64,000 bases of DNA from Candidatus Cloacimonadota bacterium (GCA_018654125.1 JABIME010000102.1:22093-86092), one strand, 5' to 3'. Shown: positions 1 through 12,675, numbered from the stretch's first letter. Notes: generated from the sequence alone by a model not told the origin. Numbers and translations are program-made.

Positions 1-418
1 TGATTCGATAGATATTTTTTTCTCCTGAAGTAAAAATGTAGTCATAGCTGAGAAGCTTTTGTGCAGCATAATCAAGTGGGTTTTCTCTACCGGGTTTTGC
101 ACCACCATATTTTTTGTCCCCTGTTCCATGTTCCAAAAAAATTGTTGTTGCATTCGGATATTCCTTTAAAGAAATGCTATTAGAGCAAAAAATGATTATC
201 CCTGTTAGATTTTGACGTTCACCTTTAGATATCAACTTAACTTTAGGATAATTCAAAATTCCATTTTTCAAATTATCTCTATTCATTTTTCGCATTGCCC
301 ATTTAAATTGAGTTAAGCATTTTTTATCACGAACCAAGAAAGTTCCACCAATTTTCTCATAAATCGGAATTGCATATGAGAATTGATAAATATTATTAGC
401 AAAATAGTATAAATTCAT
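1..418 (-). CDS. CDP-glycerol glycerophosphotransferase-like protein, C-terminus beyond window edge
   Basis: The ATG at 416-418 opens a reading frame that runs without a stop to the left edge of the window, so only about the first 139 residues are present. The start is preceded by AGGGAAAA on the minus strand. The N-terminus (MNLYYFANNIYQFSYAIPIY) is clearly paralogous to that of the gene just upstream, and a downstream LEHGTGDKKYG segment matches the HEHGASDKRIG segment of that neighbour. This is the His-Gly motif seen near the catalytic site in the TagB/TagF-type family. It lies 6 bp after the stop of the neighbour and is the last visible gene of the minus-strand surface-glycan operon. The C-terminal nucleotide-binding half cannot be seen, so the family call rests on paralogy. 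Confidence 0.8.
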   Translation of the reverse strand, partial: MNLYYFANNIYQFSYAIPIYEKIGGTFLVRDKKCLTQFKWAMRKMNRDNLKNGILNYPKVKLISKGERQNLTGIIIFCSNSISLKEYPNATTIFLEHGTGDKKYGGAKPGRENPLDYAAQKLLSYDYIFTSGEKNIYRI

Positions 419-424
419 TTTTCC

Positions 425-1516
425 CTATATGTTGTTATTTAATTTATTGATAAAATCGATCGCATCAACTACATCGTTTTCGTTAGGAGTGTAGAAACAA
501 TCAGTATACATTTTGTGATATTTTATAGAATATTTTTTTTCTTCTAAAGCTTGTATGATCAAGCTGCTTATATTATCTTGCTTATTGAAAATCACAGAGT
601 TTTTCATTATATTCAAGTTGTCTGGCATCTCTATTTGTCTGCCATAATTTGGATGAATTATTATTATTGGATTTTCTGTAATCAGATATTCATAAAGAAC
701 AGCTGATGTATCGCTAAGAAGAATGTCTGATGCAATAAAATCAGTAAATGTATCATGCTTTTTTAAATTTGCAGGATTGGAAAAATAGATATTATTAATA
801 TTATGAGTAAATGCCCAAAGTTTATATTGAGGGATAAGTTTTGCATCATGAAAATGGGGACGGATAATTAAGTTATATTCTTTTGTTATCTCACGGGCAA
901 ATTGATGGAAATATTTACGGAGAGTTCCACTACCAAAACGCCATGTGGGTGCATAAAGAACTGTTTTACGTGAGCTGTCTTTTATCCCAATATTGTTTAA
1001 AATGCTTTGTTTATTTACACTTTGTTCCAGATATTCTGCAAATCTTAAATTGTGAATTTTAACAAATTTATCTTCGATGTCAGCCAAGTTTGTTTCATCA
1101 AAACTTTCAGCTAAAGCTTTAATTTTAATTTGATTTTTAGGACTCATAAGGAAAATGTAATCAAAATTTTTCAATTTCTCTAAAGGCTTTGTTTTAAGAT
1201 TAGAGCCAATTCTTTTATCACTTGCTCCATGTTCATGAAATATAATTTTACACTTTGCAGGGTCTCTCTCGATCCAAAGATTTGAGAATGATAGAATTAT
1301 TCCTTCCAAATCTTGCATATTCCCATTTTTCCGGATGATGATATTAGGTGTATTTAATAAGGTGTTCTCATTAAATGCAGCCATTCCTTTTAACTGATTA
1401 TGAAATTTGAAGTACTTAGAGATGCTATTTACAATTATAGTACCACCAAGTTTCTTATAAAATGGGAGTGCATACGATAATTGATATAACTGATTTGCGT
1501 AATAGTACATTGCCAT
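425..1516 (-). CDS. CDP-glycerol glycerophosphotransferase-like protein (TagB/TagF-type fold)
   Basis: This 363-residue protein probably transfers a polyol phosphate from a CDP-activated donor to a cell-surface glycan, acting at the cytoplasmic face of the membrane. Visible motifs are HEHG (H94-G97), LYAPTW (about 188-192), RPHFH (about 219-223) and ILLSDTSA (about 265-272). These correspond to the HG, APTW, HP and TDxSS signatures of the family. It lacks the N-terminal membrane or glycosyltransferase extension of full-length TagF, so it is a stand-alone catalytic module. The first ATG is used; a second one lies two codons later. It is 40 bp downstream of the LicD-family gene and 6 bp upstream of its own paralogue. 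The exact donor and acceptor are unknown. Confidence 0.85.
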   Translation of the reverse strand: MAMYYYANQLYQLSYALPFYKKLGGTIIVNSISKYFKFHNQLKGMAAFNENTLLNTPNIIIRKNGNMQDLEGIILSFSNLWIERDPAKCKIIFHEHGASDKRIGSNLKTKPLEKLKNFDYIFLMSPKNQIKIKALAESFDETNLADIEDKFVKIHNLRFAEYLEQSVNKQSILNNIGIKDSSRKTVLYAPTWRFGSGTLRKYFHQFAREITKEYNLIIRPHFHDAKLIPQYKLWAFTHNINNIYFSNPANLKKHDTFTDFIASDILLSDTSAVLYEYLITENPIIIIHPNYGRQIEMPDNLNIMKNSVIFNKQDNISSLIIQALEEKKYSIKYHKMYTDCFYTPNENDVVDAIDFINKLNNNI

Positions 1517-1556
1517 TTAGTTTAGGTTCCCAGATCTTATATACTGCATAAATAGT

Positions 1557-2156
1557 TTATTTACTTTCTACTATTGCCTTATCATCTTTTTTAAAGTTCC
1601 AAGTTTTAACTGGTGTTTTCCAATCACCATAGCGATATGTGAGATATCCATCAAAATCTTCAGGGATCATATATTTTTTCCCCTCAAACTCGTGCCAGAT
1701 CAAATTATCACAAAATTCAATTGGAGAAGATTTTAATACAGGTGTTTTCACACCCACAGTCCAAAATATGTCATCCTTAATACGGCGTTTAACAAAAATA
1801 TCCAGCATAACATCACCTTTACGCAGAAATCCATCATAATTTCGGACCTTAAGCATGCGGAATTCAAACTTTTTAAATGGAGCAATACTCTTTGCAAAAT
1901 GTCTGATACTTATACGATATCCTTGGAAAGATAAGCTAATGATTACTTTGAGTAGACGGAATTTATATTTTTCTTCCATGCTTATGTCCATGTCATTATC
2001 CCAAGGTAATATTCTATTTTCTCTAATAATTCCTAATAGAGTTCCGCCTTCTAACCAGTATGGAATTTTAGCTTTTTCCATTGTTAAAGTTACATCATAT
2101 AACATTTTAAGGGCAATCTCTAAGTTTTTCCCCACAAGTTTAGTTTTTCCTGCCAT
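1557..2156 (-). CDS. LicD-family phosphotransferase
   Basis: The 199-residue protein carries the LicD signature: GGTLLG at residues 37-42 and PWDNDMDI at 51-58. The Asp residues of such nucleotidyltransferase-fold proteins bind metal. Characterised LicD proteins transfer phosphocholine from CDP-choline to teichoic acids or lipopolysaccharide, and other members transfer ribitol phosphate or act on other sugars. The adjacent LicC-like cytidylyltransferase, whose stop is 16 bp upstream, would supply a CDP-activated donor. A Shine-Dalgarno-like AGGGAA lies about 6 bp before the ATG. The length is short but normal for minimal LicD proteins. Phosphocholine as the transferred group is plausible but not shown, because no choline kinase or choline transporter is visible in the window. 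Confidence 0.88.
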   Translation of the reverse strand: MAGKTKLVGKNLEIALKMLYDVTLTMEKAKIPYWLEGGTLLGIIRENRILPWDNDMDISMEEKYKFRLLKVIISLSFQGYRISIRHFAKSIAPFKKFEFRMLKVRNYDGFLRKGDVMLDIFVKRRIKDDIFWTVGVKTPVLKSSPIEFCDNLIWHEFEGKKYMIPEDFDGYLTYRYGDWKTPVKTWNFKKDDKAIVESK

Positions 2157-2172
2157 CGAATTTCCCTATCAA

Positions 2173-2925
2173 TTATTTTTCAAAGATTCTATCAACCAGC
2201 TTTGTTTTAGAAACATACTGTCTAATAAGTTTTAGATCAGGATGAAAATCTATTTCTCCCCAATCTTTTTCATTACAAATTGATTGATGAACAGGGAATC
2301 CTCTATTTATGATCTGCTGTATAGCCTTAAGATAGAATACTTGTAAATTTTCAGGATCCCTTATCATCTCTTCTAATGTATCGGTATATATTTTTGGACC
2401 ATGACCAGAAAATTTTATGATCCCAACAGATTCGCCATTAGCTTCTTCTATTGGAACTTTTTTACTTACTTTTTTTACAAGATTATTTACAGATACTATC
2501 TTCATGTCATCAGAATCATACTCATCTTTCACATCTGTAACCATCGTAATGTTTTCTTTGCTTTTTAGCAGGTCTTTAATTACTATCGAATCAAATATAT
2601 CATCACCATTTATCGTTATGAATTCATCTGTCATATGATGTTTAGCCATCCAAGCAGAAATTAGATTGTTTGAAGTATCGTAAAAGGGATTAAATACGAT
2701 CGAAATCTCAAAATCCTTTTCATATTCTTTAATTTTAGCCTCAATTTGCTCGGCTCTATATCCAACAACCAGAACGATATTTGTAATTCCAGCTTCTTGT
2801 AAACTATGCAATTGTGTTTCAAGTAATGTTAATCCCTGACCAATATCTAAAAGGCTTTTCGGTGTGTTTTTTGTTAGTGGGAACATTCTGGTTCCCTTTC
2901 CAGCTGCCAAAATTATTGCTTTCAT
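2173..2925 (-). CDS. LicC-like nucleotidyltransferase (probable CTP:phosphocholine/phosphopolyol cytidylyltransferase)
   Basis: This is a 250-residue GT-A-fold nucleotidyltransferase. The nucleotide loop LAAGKGTRM is at residues 6-14, followed by the TPKSLL lysine segment (21-26), and NGDD at 106-109 would supply the metal-binding aspartate. The C-terminal DWGEID resembles the metal-binding end of LicC. Proteins of this kind activate a sugar phosphate or phosphocholine with NTP. Immediate linkage to a LicD-family transferase favours a LicC-like CTP-dependent role. The ATG directly abuts the TAG stop of the upstream glycerophosphotransferase-like gene, implying translational coupling. A sugar-1-phosphate uridylyl- or thymidylyltransferase is the main alternative, but the protein lacks the usual RmlA length. 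Confidence 0.85.
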   Translation of the reverse strand: MKAIILAAGKGTRMFPLTKNTPKSLLDIGQGLTLLETQLHSLQEAGITNIVLVVGYRAEQIEAKIKEYEKDFEISIVFNPFYDTSNNLISAWMAKHHMTDEFITINGDDIFDSIVIKDLLKSKENITMVTDVKDEYDSDDMKIVSVNNLVKKVSKKVPIEEANGESVGIIKFSGHGPKIYTDTLEEMIRDPENLQVFYLKAIQQIINRGFPVHQSICNEKDWGEIDFHPDLKLIRQYVSKTKLVDRIFEK

Positions 2926-4017
2926 CTATTTTCTCCCTTTCATAATTTTATCAATTTTTGTTTTTACTCTTTTTGCAGAATTCCCATCAAGTCCAGTAAA
3001 AAAATATTCTCGGTGTTCTATTAATTTCTTTTTCATTTCCTTTGTTGGATTTAATGCAGATTCAACAGCTCCAAGTAGGTCTTCCGGTTTATACATTTTT
3101 TGGAAAGCTCCCTCCAACCAATCTTTAGGATCTATCGAAACAGATTCCATTCCATCTGAATGCTTCAATTTAGATTCAGGTAAAACGTAAATTATTCCAT
3201 GTTTCCCTAAAGCCAGAAATTCATTAATAACACTTGATGTATCGCTTATAAGTGTATCAGCTAAAAATAAATAAGGATAGATATCAAAGTCTTCTTTATT
3301 TATTAGGAATACATCTCTGTGTTTCTTAGCTAATTTTTCGTAGAATTTGTGCTGAGAATGAGAAGCATATTTCCCACCCCAACTATAAGGATGCAATTTA
3401 ATTATTAAATTGTATTTTGGTAAAAGATCAGTAATTCTAGATTGAACATAGCTTATGCAACTTGGTTTGTATGAAGGTGCAAAAAGTACTGTCTTCTTAT
3501 TCGGATCAATTCCCAGTTTCTTTGTTAGATCAGAATTATTATAATAACCATCCCAAAACAGGGGGTCTAGTTTAGGAAGTCCTGTAAGATAGAAATCTGC
3601 AGTGTTTTCCCAGCCCAAACTTTTTATATAGTCAAACCAGCACTGTCCTTCCAAAAAAACATGATAATGATAATCTCCTTGCTTTTTTATATTTCTGATA
3701 CGCAGAGTTTTTGTTCCTACTCCATGATCTAGATGAACTCGTACTACATCACCATATCGCTCTGGTTTTTTTAGTACATCTCCACAGATAACGAGATCAA
3801 ATCCGCTTGGGTTATCAGTAACTTCCAATCCTAATTTATGTAAACGTTCTTCAATTTCCCGTTTTTGAGGAAGTAGAAAAATACCCAATAATCGTTTTTC
3901 ATCTTTACCAACGAAGAATTTTATATCGTAATTATCATCTTTTTTCAACTCTTCATAAACGGGCTGCAAAGAATTAAAGTAATACTCCTTTTTTAAATCA
4001 AATAAAACTTTTATCAT
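2926..4017 (-). CDS. CDP-glycerol glycerophosphotransferase-like protein
   Basis: This 363-residue protein has the same fold as its neighbours. HLDHG (H98-G99) supplies the probable catalytic His-Gly, VLFAPSY (about 177-183) the APTW-like segment, KLHP (207-210) the donor phosphate-binding histidine, and LISDTSS (256-262) the TDxSS-type motif. It starts inside the stop codon of the upstream paralogue (TAATG, one-base overlap), so the two are co-translated. There is no signal peptide or membrane helix. The sequence is clearly diverged from the gene at 4017-5057, which suggests consecutive transfer steps or different acceptors rather than redundant copies. This is a homology-based call; the substrate could be glycerol, ribitol or another polyol phosphate. 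Confidence 0.88.
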   Translation of the reverse strand: MIKVLFDLKKEYYFNSLQPVYEELKKDDNYDIKFFVGKDEKRLLGIFLLPQKREIEERLHKLGLEVTDNPSGFDLVICGDVLKKPERYGDVVRVHLDHGVGTKTLRIRNIKKQGDYHYHVFLEGQCWFDYIKSLGWENTADFYLTGLPKLDPLFWDGYYNNSDLTKKLGIDPNKKTVLFAPSYKPSCISYVQSRITDLLPKYNLIIKLHPYSWGGKYASHSQHKFYEKLAKKHRDVFLINKEDFDIYPYLFLADTLISDTSSVINEFLALGKHGIIYVLPESKLKHSDGMESVSIDPKDWLEGAFQKMYKPEDLLGAVESALNPTKEMKKKLIEHREYFFTGLDGNSAKRVKTKIDKIMKGRK

Positions 4018-5057
4018 TATCTTAAATATCCTTTCTTGAATTGTTCATGATGAAGGATCTGAAGTTTCCTGAACAAATTTAATGGTTTCTTTTTATTTTT
4101 TAATTCATTATTTAATATAACAGATTCCAAAGTAGAAATTAGATTTTCACAGATCTTTCCATCTATTCTAGGGTTGATCTCGGCAATATGATGAACTCTG
4201 TTTTGGTGAAATTCGGAAGGATCAGAGAGGCTTCTATCAATTGCTTCTCTCAGCTCAAGTGGCTGTGTGATATCAATTCCCTTATTTTTTCTACTCTGTG
4301 TATTAAATGTAATAACAGGTTTATTAAGGGTCATGAACTCGTATGCAACCGAAGAAGTATCGGTAATTAGAATATCAGCAAGATGCAGGTAAGGAGTTAT
4401 ATCATAATCAGTTATTACCCTGATATTGTCGGTATCATTAACACTTTCTCTGATTTCTTTATTCATCAGTTCATGAAATTTTAGAAACCAGATCTCATCT
4501 TCTTTAATTATATTTGGAATAAAAGGCAGCAAACTCTCGGCTGATTGCATTTTCCTACTGTGAGTAGGTGCGAATAGAATCACTTTTTTATCTTTTGGAA
4601 CATGATGTTTTTCTTGTAGGTCTTTAGTTGGATAATTTAAAATATGATCTACTTTCGGCCATCCGGTTTCTTTAATTAAAAAATATTTCATTCTCTTTTG
4701 AAGCTTTTTATATTTTTCAGTAACAAAAGGTCCTGATGTGCAATAAATATCAAAGAAATGACGGATCTTATAATGAGATGTTTTTTCAACCCCTAAACCA
4801 TGAAATATCTGCACTTTAATTCCTGGAATTCTATAATCAACAAAATTGCCGGGAACTATTACAACATCAGGGGAGAATATTTTTGTCTCTTCAATATTTT
4901 GCAGAAGTTTGTAATTGCTGATATCAGATATATTTTCATCTCTTACTTTTTTTGAAACAAAAAAAGTAAATGAGTGTTCTGAGTGTTCTAAATATTTTAC
5001 TATTGGTGCGATTATTGGGAGTGAATATTTTTTGGAAACATAAAACAATATTTTCAT
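4017..5057 (-). CDS. CDP-glycerol glycerophosphotransferase-like protein
   Basis: This 346-residue member of the TagB/TagF-like family has FHGLG (H86-G87), LFAPTHS (161-167), KFHE (193-196) and LITDTSS (230-236). It follows the MsbA-like exporter gene by 3 bp and overlaps the next transferase gene by one base, so it sits at the junction of export and polymer modification in a single operon. The C-terminus carries about 35 extra basic residues after the catalytic region (KNKKKPLNLFRKL and onward), which could bind the membrane surface. That last point is inference. No transmembrane segment is evident. Confidence 0.87.
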   Translation of the reverse strand: MKILFYVSKKYSLPIIAPIVKYLEHSEHSFTFFVSKKVRDENISDISNYKLLQNIEETKIFSPDVVIVPGNFVDYRIPGIKVQIFHGLGVEKTSHYKIRHFFDIYCTSGPFVTEKYKKLQKRMKYFLIKETGWPKVDHILNYPTKDLQEKHHVPKDKKVILFAPTHSRKMQSAESLLPFIPNIIKEDEIWFLKFHELMNKEIRESVNDTDNIRVITDYDITPYLHLADILITDTSSVAYEFMTLNKPVITFNTQSRKNKGIDITQPLELREAIDRSLSDPSEFHQNRVHHIAEINPRIDGKICENLISTLESVILNNELKNKKKPLNLFRKLQILHHEQFKKGYLR

Positions 5058-5060
5058 TAT

Positions 5061-6962
5061 TTATTCAGGATCGTTAAACTGAAGATCGTAAAGGATCTTG
5101 TATCTTGCACATGTTTCTAGTAGTTCTTCATGTTTACCCATTCCAACAATTTCTCCTCCATCCATAACTACGATCTTATCTGAAGAGAGAATTGTTGATA
5201 ATCTGTGTGCAATTACAATTACAGTTCTATTTTTTGTAGCTTGTTCAATTGCTTTTTGTACTTTCATTTCTGCTTCGGTATCTAAAGCGCTGGTTGCTTC
5301 ATCGAATATTAATATTGGTGGATCAGCCACAATTGCTCTGGCAATGCAAAGACGCTGCTTTTGTCCGCCCGAAAGGTTGGAAGCTCTCGTATGCAGAAGC
5401 GTATTATATCTATCTGGAAGCGAATCAATAAATTCATCAGCATAAGCTATTCTTGCAGCAAGCATGATTTCATCATCACTTATCTCTTTTAATGTTCCAT
5501 AACTAATATTATTTGAGATTGTTTCACTGAAGAGGATAGACTCTTGAGTTACAGTTCCCAAAAGATTTCTAAGATCATTTAATTTGTAATCTTTAATATT
5601 TAAACCATCAATAAGTATTTCACCATCAGTTGGATCATACATTCTTTCCAGTAAGTTTACCAGAGTTGTTTTCCCTGAACCACTTCCACCAACAAGTGCA
5701 ACACGCTCACCTTTATTTATTTTCATGTTAATGTTGTTTAAAACTTTAGCTGAGTCATTGTAAGCAAAACTCACACTACTATATTCTATATTGTTATTAA
5801 AACTTAACTTCTCTACTGATGAACTGCTTTCAGAAATTTCAGATTCTCTGTTCAATATTTCAGAGATTCTTTCTAATGAAACAAGTGCCTTTCTGATATT
5901 TGCGTAAGCTTTTGTTATGGCTTTCATTGGATGCAGCATAGAAAATATTGCCAGCATGAAGGCGATGAAACTTCCAAAAGAAAAATTTATGTTTGGGTCT
6001 AAGATCTGATATCCGCCTATAAGAAGAACAATTACGCCCGTTATTACACTATTGAATTCAGATAAAGGTACATTAAAAGCGTGATAAATTCTAGATTTAA
6101 GCCAAAATTTAAAATGTTTATTGTTTATCTCAGCGAATTTTTCTCTTTCATATTGCTCTCGGGAAAAGGCTTTAACAATACGCATACTATTTAATTTTTC
6201 TTCAATTACCGAAAACATACTTGATGATTGCTGTTGAATACGTTTAGAATATTTCTTAATTTTATTTCCTAAAAAGTGAACTAATATACTGAATATTGGA
6301 AGTAAAATTAAACTTATAAGAAACAGTTTAGGATTTAGGAATAAAGCAATCCAGGCAAAAATGATAATAAGTAACAATTCTCTTAAAGAATTAAAAAGAG
6401 AATTTACAAAGAAATTACCAATTATCTGAACATCAGAAACCATGCGGACTAGTGAATCACCAACTTTATTCTCATTAAAAAAAGCTAATGATTGGAAGAG
6501 GTACTTTTTGTACATTAGATCTCTGATATCTTTTATTGTGCGCCCACGCAGGTTTGCAAATAATACACGCTGTCCGTAGAAAAAGATGTTCTTCAATATT
6601 ACTATCAGGATCAATGTACCACTAATTATCCATAATAACAGATGTGGATCTGTATGTTTCATTACTTCATTTAAGTTATTTAAAAGCGGCTCAAGAGCTT
6701 CTTTACTGGTTATGCGGAATAAACTGCCATGAGAGGAAACAAATTGAGCAATTGCACTTTGTGTTCCATCAAAAAAGGATGCTACAGTTTTGTGGATAAT
6801 TACTTCCGATGAAGTCTTAAATACATTATCCATCAATGGAATTGCAAGTGAAACACTTGTACCGCTGAATATGGCAAATCCAAGCATGAAGAACAATCCT
6901 GAAGCAAGATAACCCCAGTGGTTAAGCATTATCTTTAATATCCGTATTACATTTTTTCTCAT
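5061..6962 (-). CDS. MsbA-like ABC exporter (fused transmembrane and ATPase domains)
   Basis: This 633-residue half-exporter acts in the inner membrane, probably flipping a lipid-linked molecule or glycan precursor. An ABC transmembrane domain with about six helices fills residues 15-360. The ATPase follows, with Walker A GGSGSGKTT at 425-433, signature LSGGQKQR at 530-537, Walker B ILIFDEATSALD at 550-561 and the H-loop IVIAHRLST just after. All catalytic residues are intact. An enlarged loop of about 60 residues between the first two helices (residues 45-105) is longer than in typical MsbA. It is the first gene of the minus-strand operon and is divergent from rpsO. AGGAATG precedes the ATG. 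Lipid A core is the default MsbA substrate; the linked transferases suggest a phosphodiester-modified glycolipid instead. Confidence 0.93.
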   Translation of the reverse strand: MRKNVIRILKIMLNHWGYLASGLFFMLGFAIFSGTSVSLAIPLMDNVFKTSSEVIIHKTVASFFDGTQSAIAQFVSSHGSLFRITSKEALEPLLNNLNEVMKHTDPHLLLWIISGTLILIVILKNIFFYGQRVLFANLRGRTIKDIRDLMYKKYLFQSLAFFNENKVGDSLVRMVSDVQIIGNFFVNSLFNSLRELLLIIIFAWIALFLNPKLFLISLILLPIFSILVHFLGNKIKKYSKRIQQQSSSMFSVIEEKLNSMRIVKAFSREQYEREKFAEINNKHFKFWLKSRIYHAFNVPLSEFNSVITGVIVLLIGGYQILDPNINFSFGSFIAFMLAIFSMLHPMKAITKAYANIRKALVSLERISEILNRESEISESSSSVEKLSFNNNIEYSSVSFAYNDSAKVLNNINMKINKGERVALVGGSGSGKTTLVNLLERMYDPTDGEILIDGLNIKDYKLNDLRNLLGTVTQESILFSETISNNISYGTLKEISDDEIMLAARIAYADEFIDSLPDRYNTLLHTRASNLSGGQKQRLCIARAIVADPPILIFDEATSALDTEAEMKVQKAIEQATKNRTVIVIAHRLSTILSSDKIVVMDGGEIVGMGKHEELLETCARYKILYDLQFNDPE

Positions 6963-7135
6963 AACATTCCTATATACTTAACTTATTACTTTTTAAAATT
7001 CTTTGTGGCTGGATTATGTCAATATATTATTCATTAGAAAAACACATTATAAATTACAATAATTTAAATTTACAAAATTGAATCATAATAACGCAGATTG
7101 GCTATTTATGAGGGCATAAAGAAAATCCTTTACAA

Positions 7136-7163
7136 AGAAACAAGCGAATTTTCTGTTGTTTCT
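7136..7163 (+). promoter_or_regulatory. Hairpin in the rpsO leader
   Basis: AGAAACAA (7136-7143) pairs perfectly with TTGTTTCT (7156-7163) across a 12-nt loop, ending about 27 nt before the AGGAGG ribosome-binding site of rpsO. S15 often represses its own translation by binding leader RNA. Whether this hairpin is such a site is inference. The rest of the 236-bp divergent region (6963-7198) is AT-rich, and I see no certain promoter in it. Confidence 0.35.
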
Positions 7164-7198
7164 GCTTATACAAATGCAAAAAAATAAGGAGGTATAAG

Positions 7199-7468
7199 AT
7201 GGCATTAAATACCGAAGCCAAAACGGCTATCATGGCAGAGTTTAAACTCCATGATTCAGATACTGGATCACCTGAGGTTCAAGTTGCTTTATTAACAACA
7301 CGTATCAAAGAGATCACAGAACATTTGAAAATCCATAAAAAGGATTATCATACTCGTCGTGGTTTACTTAAACTTATTGGTCAAAGAAGAAGATTACTCG
7401 ACTATATCATGAAAAAAGATATTGCTCGTTACCGTAAGTTGATAAAAGCACTCGAACTCAGGAAATAA
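7199..7468 (+). CDS. rpsO: 30S ribosomal protein S15
   Basis: The 89-residue protein matches S15 along its whole length, including the DTGSPEVQ segment (about 21-28), the [11 protein letters not shown] rRNA-binding region (about 45-56) and the GQRRRLLDY motif (about 61-69). It binds 16S rRNA early in small-subunit assembly. A strong AGGAGGT lies 7 bp before the ATG. It precedes pnp, the conserved rpsO-pnp order of many bacteria, but the two are separated by a terminator-like hairpin and a long leader hairpin. Confidence 0.98.
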   Translation: MALNTEAKTAIMAEFKLHDSDTGSPEVQVALLTTRIKEITEHLKIHKKDYHTRRGLLKLIGQRRRLLDYIMKKDIARYRKLIKALELRK

Positions 7469-7487
7469 TATATTTTTTGGAGTTAAC

Positions 7488-7520
7488 AGAAAGGGGCTAA
7501 AACCCCTTTCTTTACTTTTT
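7488..7520 (+). terminator. Rho-independent terminator (possibly leaky) after rpsO
   Basis: AGAAAGGGG (7488-7496) and CCCCTTTCT (7503-7511) form a perfect 9-bp stem with a 6-nt loop, followed by TTACTTTTT. It lies 20 bp after the rpsO stop and would attenuate read-through into pnp. Confidence 0.8.
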
Positions 7521-7593
7521 AAGAAGAAAAACCTTAACAAAAATGTTAAATTAATAATTTATACAAGTAGATAATTAAAAAATAATAGAGATG

Positions 7594-7657
7594 CGGAGGA
7601 ATGGAGCAATAAGCTAAGTTCAGTAAGTCTGGCTTTAGTCTATTGCTTTACTCTCCG
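7594..7657 (+). promoter_or_regulatory. Long hairpin in the pnp leader
   Basis: CGGAG (7594-7598) pairs with CTCCG (7653-7657), GCAATA (7606-7611) pairs with TATTGC (7641-7646), and GCTAAG (7613-7618) pairs with the TTTAGT region (7634-7639), giving a 64-nt interrupted stem-loop. A second small inverted repeat, GGCTTA (7667-7672) with TAAGCC (7678-7683), follows. In enterobacteria, RNase III cuts a long pnp leader hairpin and PNPase then autoregulates its mRNA. A similar role here is inference from position and shape. Confidence 0.55.
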
Positions 7658-7722
7658 TAAAAAAACGGCTTAATAATTAAGCCAAACAAAAATTGGGTTT
7701 AGCCCAAATTAAAGGAGAAAAA

Positions 7723-11344
<3,622 letters not shown>

Positions 11345-11373
11345 ACAAAAAAAATATAGGAGAAATTCGTAGA

Positions 11374-12675
11374 ATGGAAAATGTCATCAAAAAGATCGAA
11401 AATAAAACTGCAGTAATTGGTGTGGTAGGCTTGGGTTATGTTGGCTTACCAATGGCTGTTACAGTTGCCAGAAAAGGATATAAAGTAATTGGCGTAGATG
11501 TGAGTGAATATGCAGTAACTCATGTAAATGCTGGTGATAATTATATTGGTGATGTAGAAGATGCTGAACTTAAGGAGCTTGTTGAAAAAGGAATGCTTAA
11601 GGCAACATATGATTACGCTGAGATGAAAGATGCAGATGTGATTATGATAGCTGTTCCGACACCTCTAGACAAATATCAACAACCAGATTCATCATATGTT
11701 CGTGCATCTGTAGATTCATTAGCAGAGAGTGTTTCCAAAGAAACTCTTATTATATTGGAAAGTACAACTTATCCTGGTACAACCGAGGAGATAGTTGCAC
11801 CTGCTTTTGAAGAAAAAGGATTTAAAGTTGGTGAAGATATTTTTGTAGCATTTTCACCTGAACGTGTTGATCCTGGAAACAAAGATTACAAAACAAATAA
11901 TACACCAAAAGTTGTTGGCGGTATGACTGCGAATTGTAATAAAATTTCAGAAGTATTTTACAATTCTATTTTAGATGCTCCAATTCACCTTGTACCAACT
12001 CCAGCAATTGCAGAGATGGAAAAAATCTATGAAAATACTTTCAGAAATATTAATATTGCTTTAGCAAATGAAATGACAATTCTTTGTGAAAGAATGAACA
12101 TTGATGTTTGGGAAGTGATAGAGGCAGCTAAAACTAAACCTTATGGTTTCATGGCATTTTATCCGGGACCCGGCATTGGTGGTCACTGTATTCCACTTGA
12201 TCCATTCTATTTAACTTGGAAAGCGAGAGAGTATGGTTATCATACAAGACTTATAGAACTTGCAGGTGAAATTAATAATGAAATGCCGCAATTTGTTATT
12301 ACAAAATTAATGAGGCTCCTAAATGAAAAGGGACTCGCTTTATCAAAATCAAAAATTCTTCTTTTGGGTGCTGCATACAAAAAAGATATTGAAGATATGC
12401 GTGAATCACCAGTTCAGGATCTTATAGTTTTATTGGAGAAAAATGGAGCCCAGTTTGATTATAATGATCCTCATGTTCCTACTTTCCATAACGAACTTAA
12501 CGATAGACATTATACTTCTGTAGGATTGGATAACATCGAAGAGTATGATGCTGTTATAATTGTAACTGATCACACTGCATATGATTATGATGATATTGTA
12601 AATCGATCTCAGCTTGTTCTTGACACACGATTTGCTTGTAATGGCAAGAAAGCTGACAACTTAGTTAGAATGTAA
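11374..12675 (+). CDS. UDP-N-acetylhexosamine 6-dehydrogenase (WbpA/WecC-type)
   Basis: This 433-residue enzyme oxidises C6 of a UDP-HexNAc to the uronate with two NAD+, feeding surface polysaccharide synthesis. It has the N-terminal NAD-binding loop GVVGLGYVGLPMA (16-28), the SPERVDPG segment (about 166-173), KIYENTFRNINIALANE (about 214-230), and the catalytic cysteine C272 in GPGIGGHCIPLDPFY. A C-terminal UDP-binding domain includes GAAYKKDIEDMRESP. The GGHCIPLDP context favours UDP-GlcNAc or UDP-ManNAc dehydrogenases over UDP-glucose dehydrogenase. TAGGAG lies 11 bp before the ATG. It is followed after 36 bp by a NusG paralogue, with a hairpin in between. Confidence 0.92.
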   Translation: MENVIKKIENKTAVIGVVGLGYVGLPMAVTVARKGYKVIGVDVSEYAVTHVNAGDNYIGDVEDAELKELVEKGMLKATYDYAEMKDADVIMIAVPTPLDKYQQPDSSYVRASVDSLAESVSKETLIILESTTYPGTTEEIVAPAFEEKGFKVGEDIFVAFSPERVDPGNKDYKTNNTPKVVGGMTANCNKISEVFYNSILDAPIHLVPTPAIAEMEKIYENTFRNINIALANEMTILCERMNIDVWEVIEAAKTKPYGFMAFYPGPGIGGHCIPLDPFYLTWKAREYGYHTRLIELAGEINNEMPQFVITKLMRLLNEKGLALSKSKILLLGAAYKKDIEDMRESPVQDLIVLLEKNGAQFDYNDPHVPTFHNELNDRHYTSVGLDNIEEYDAVIIVTDHTAYDYDDIVNRSQLVLDTRFACNGKKADNLVRM

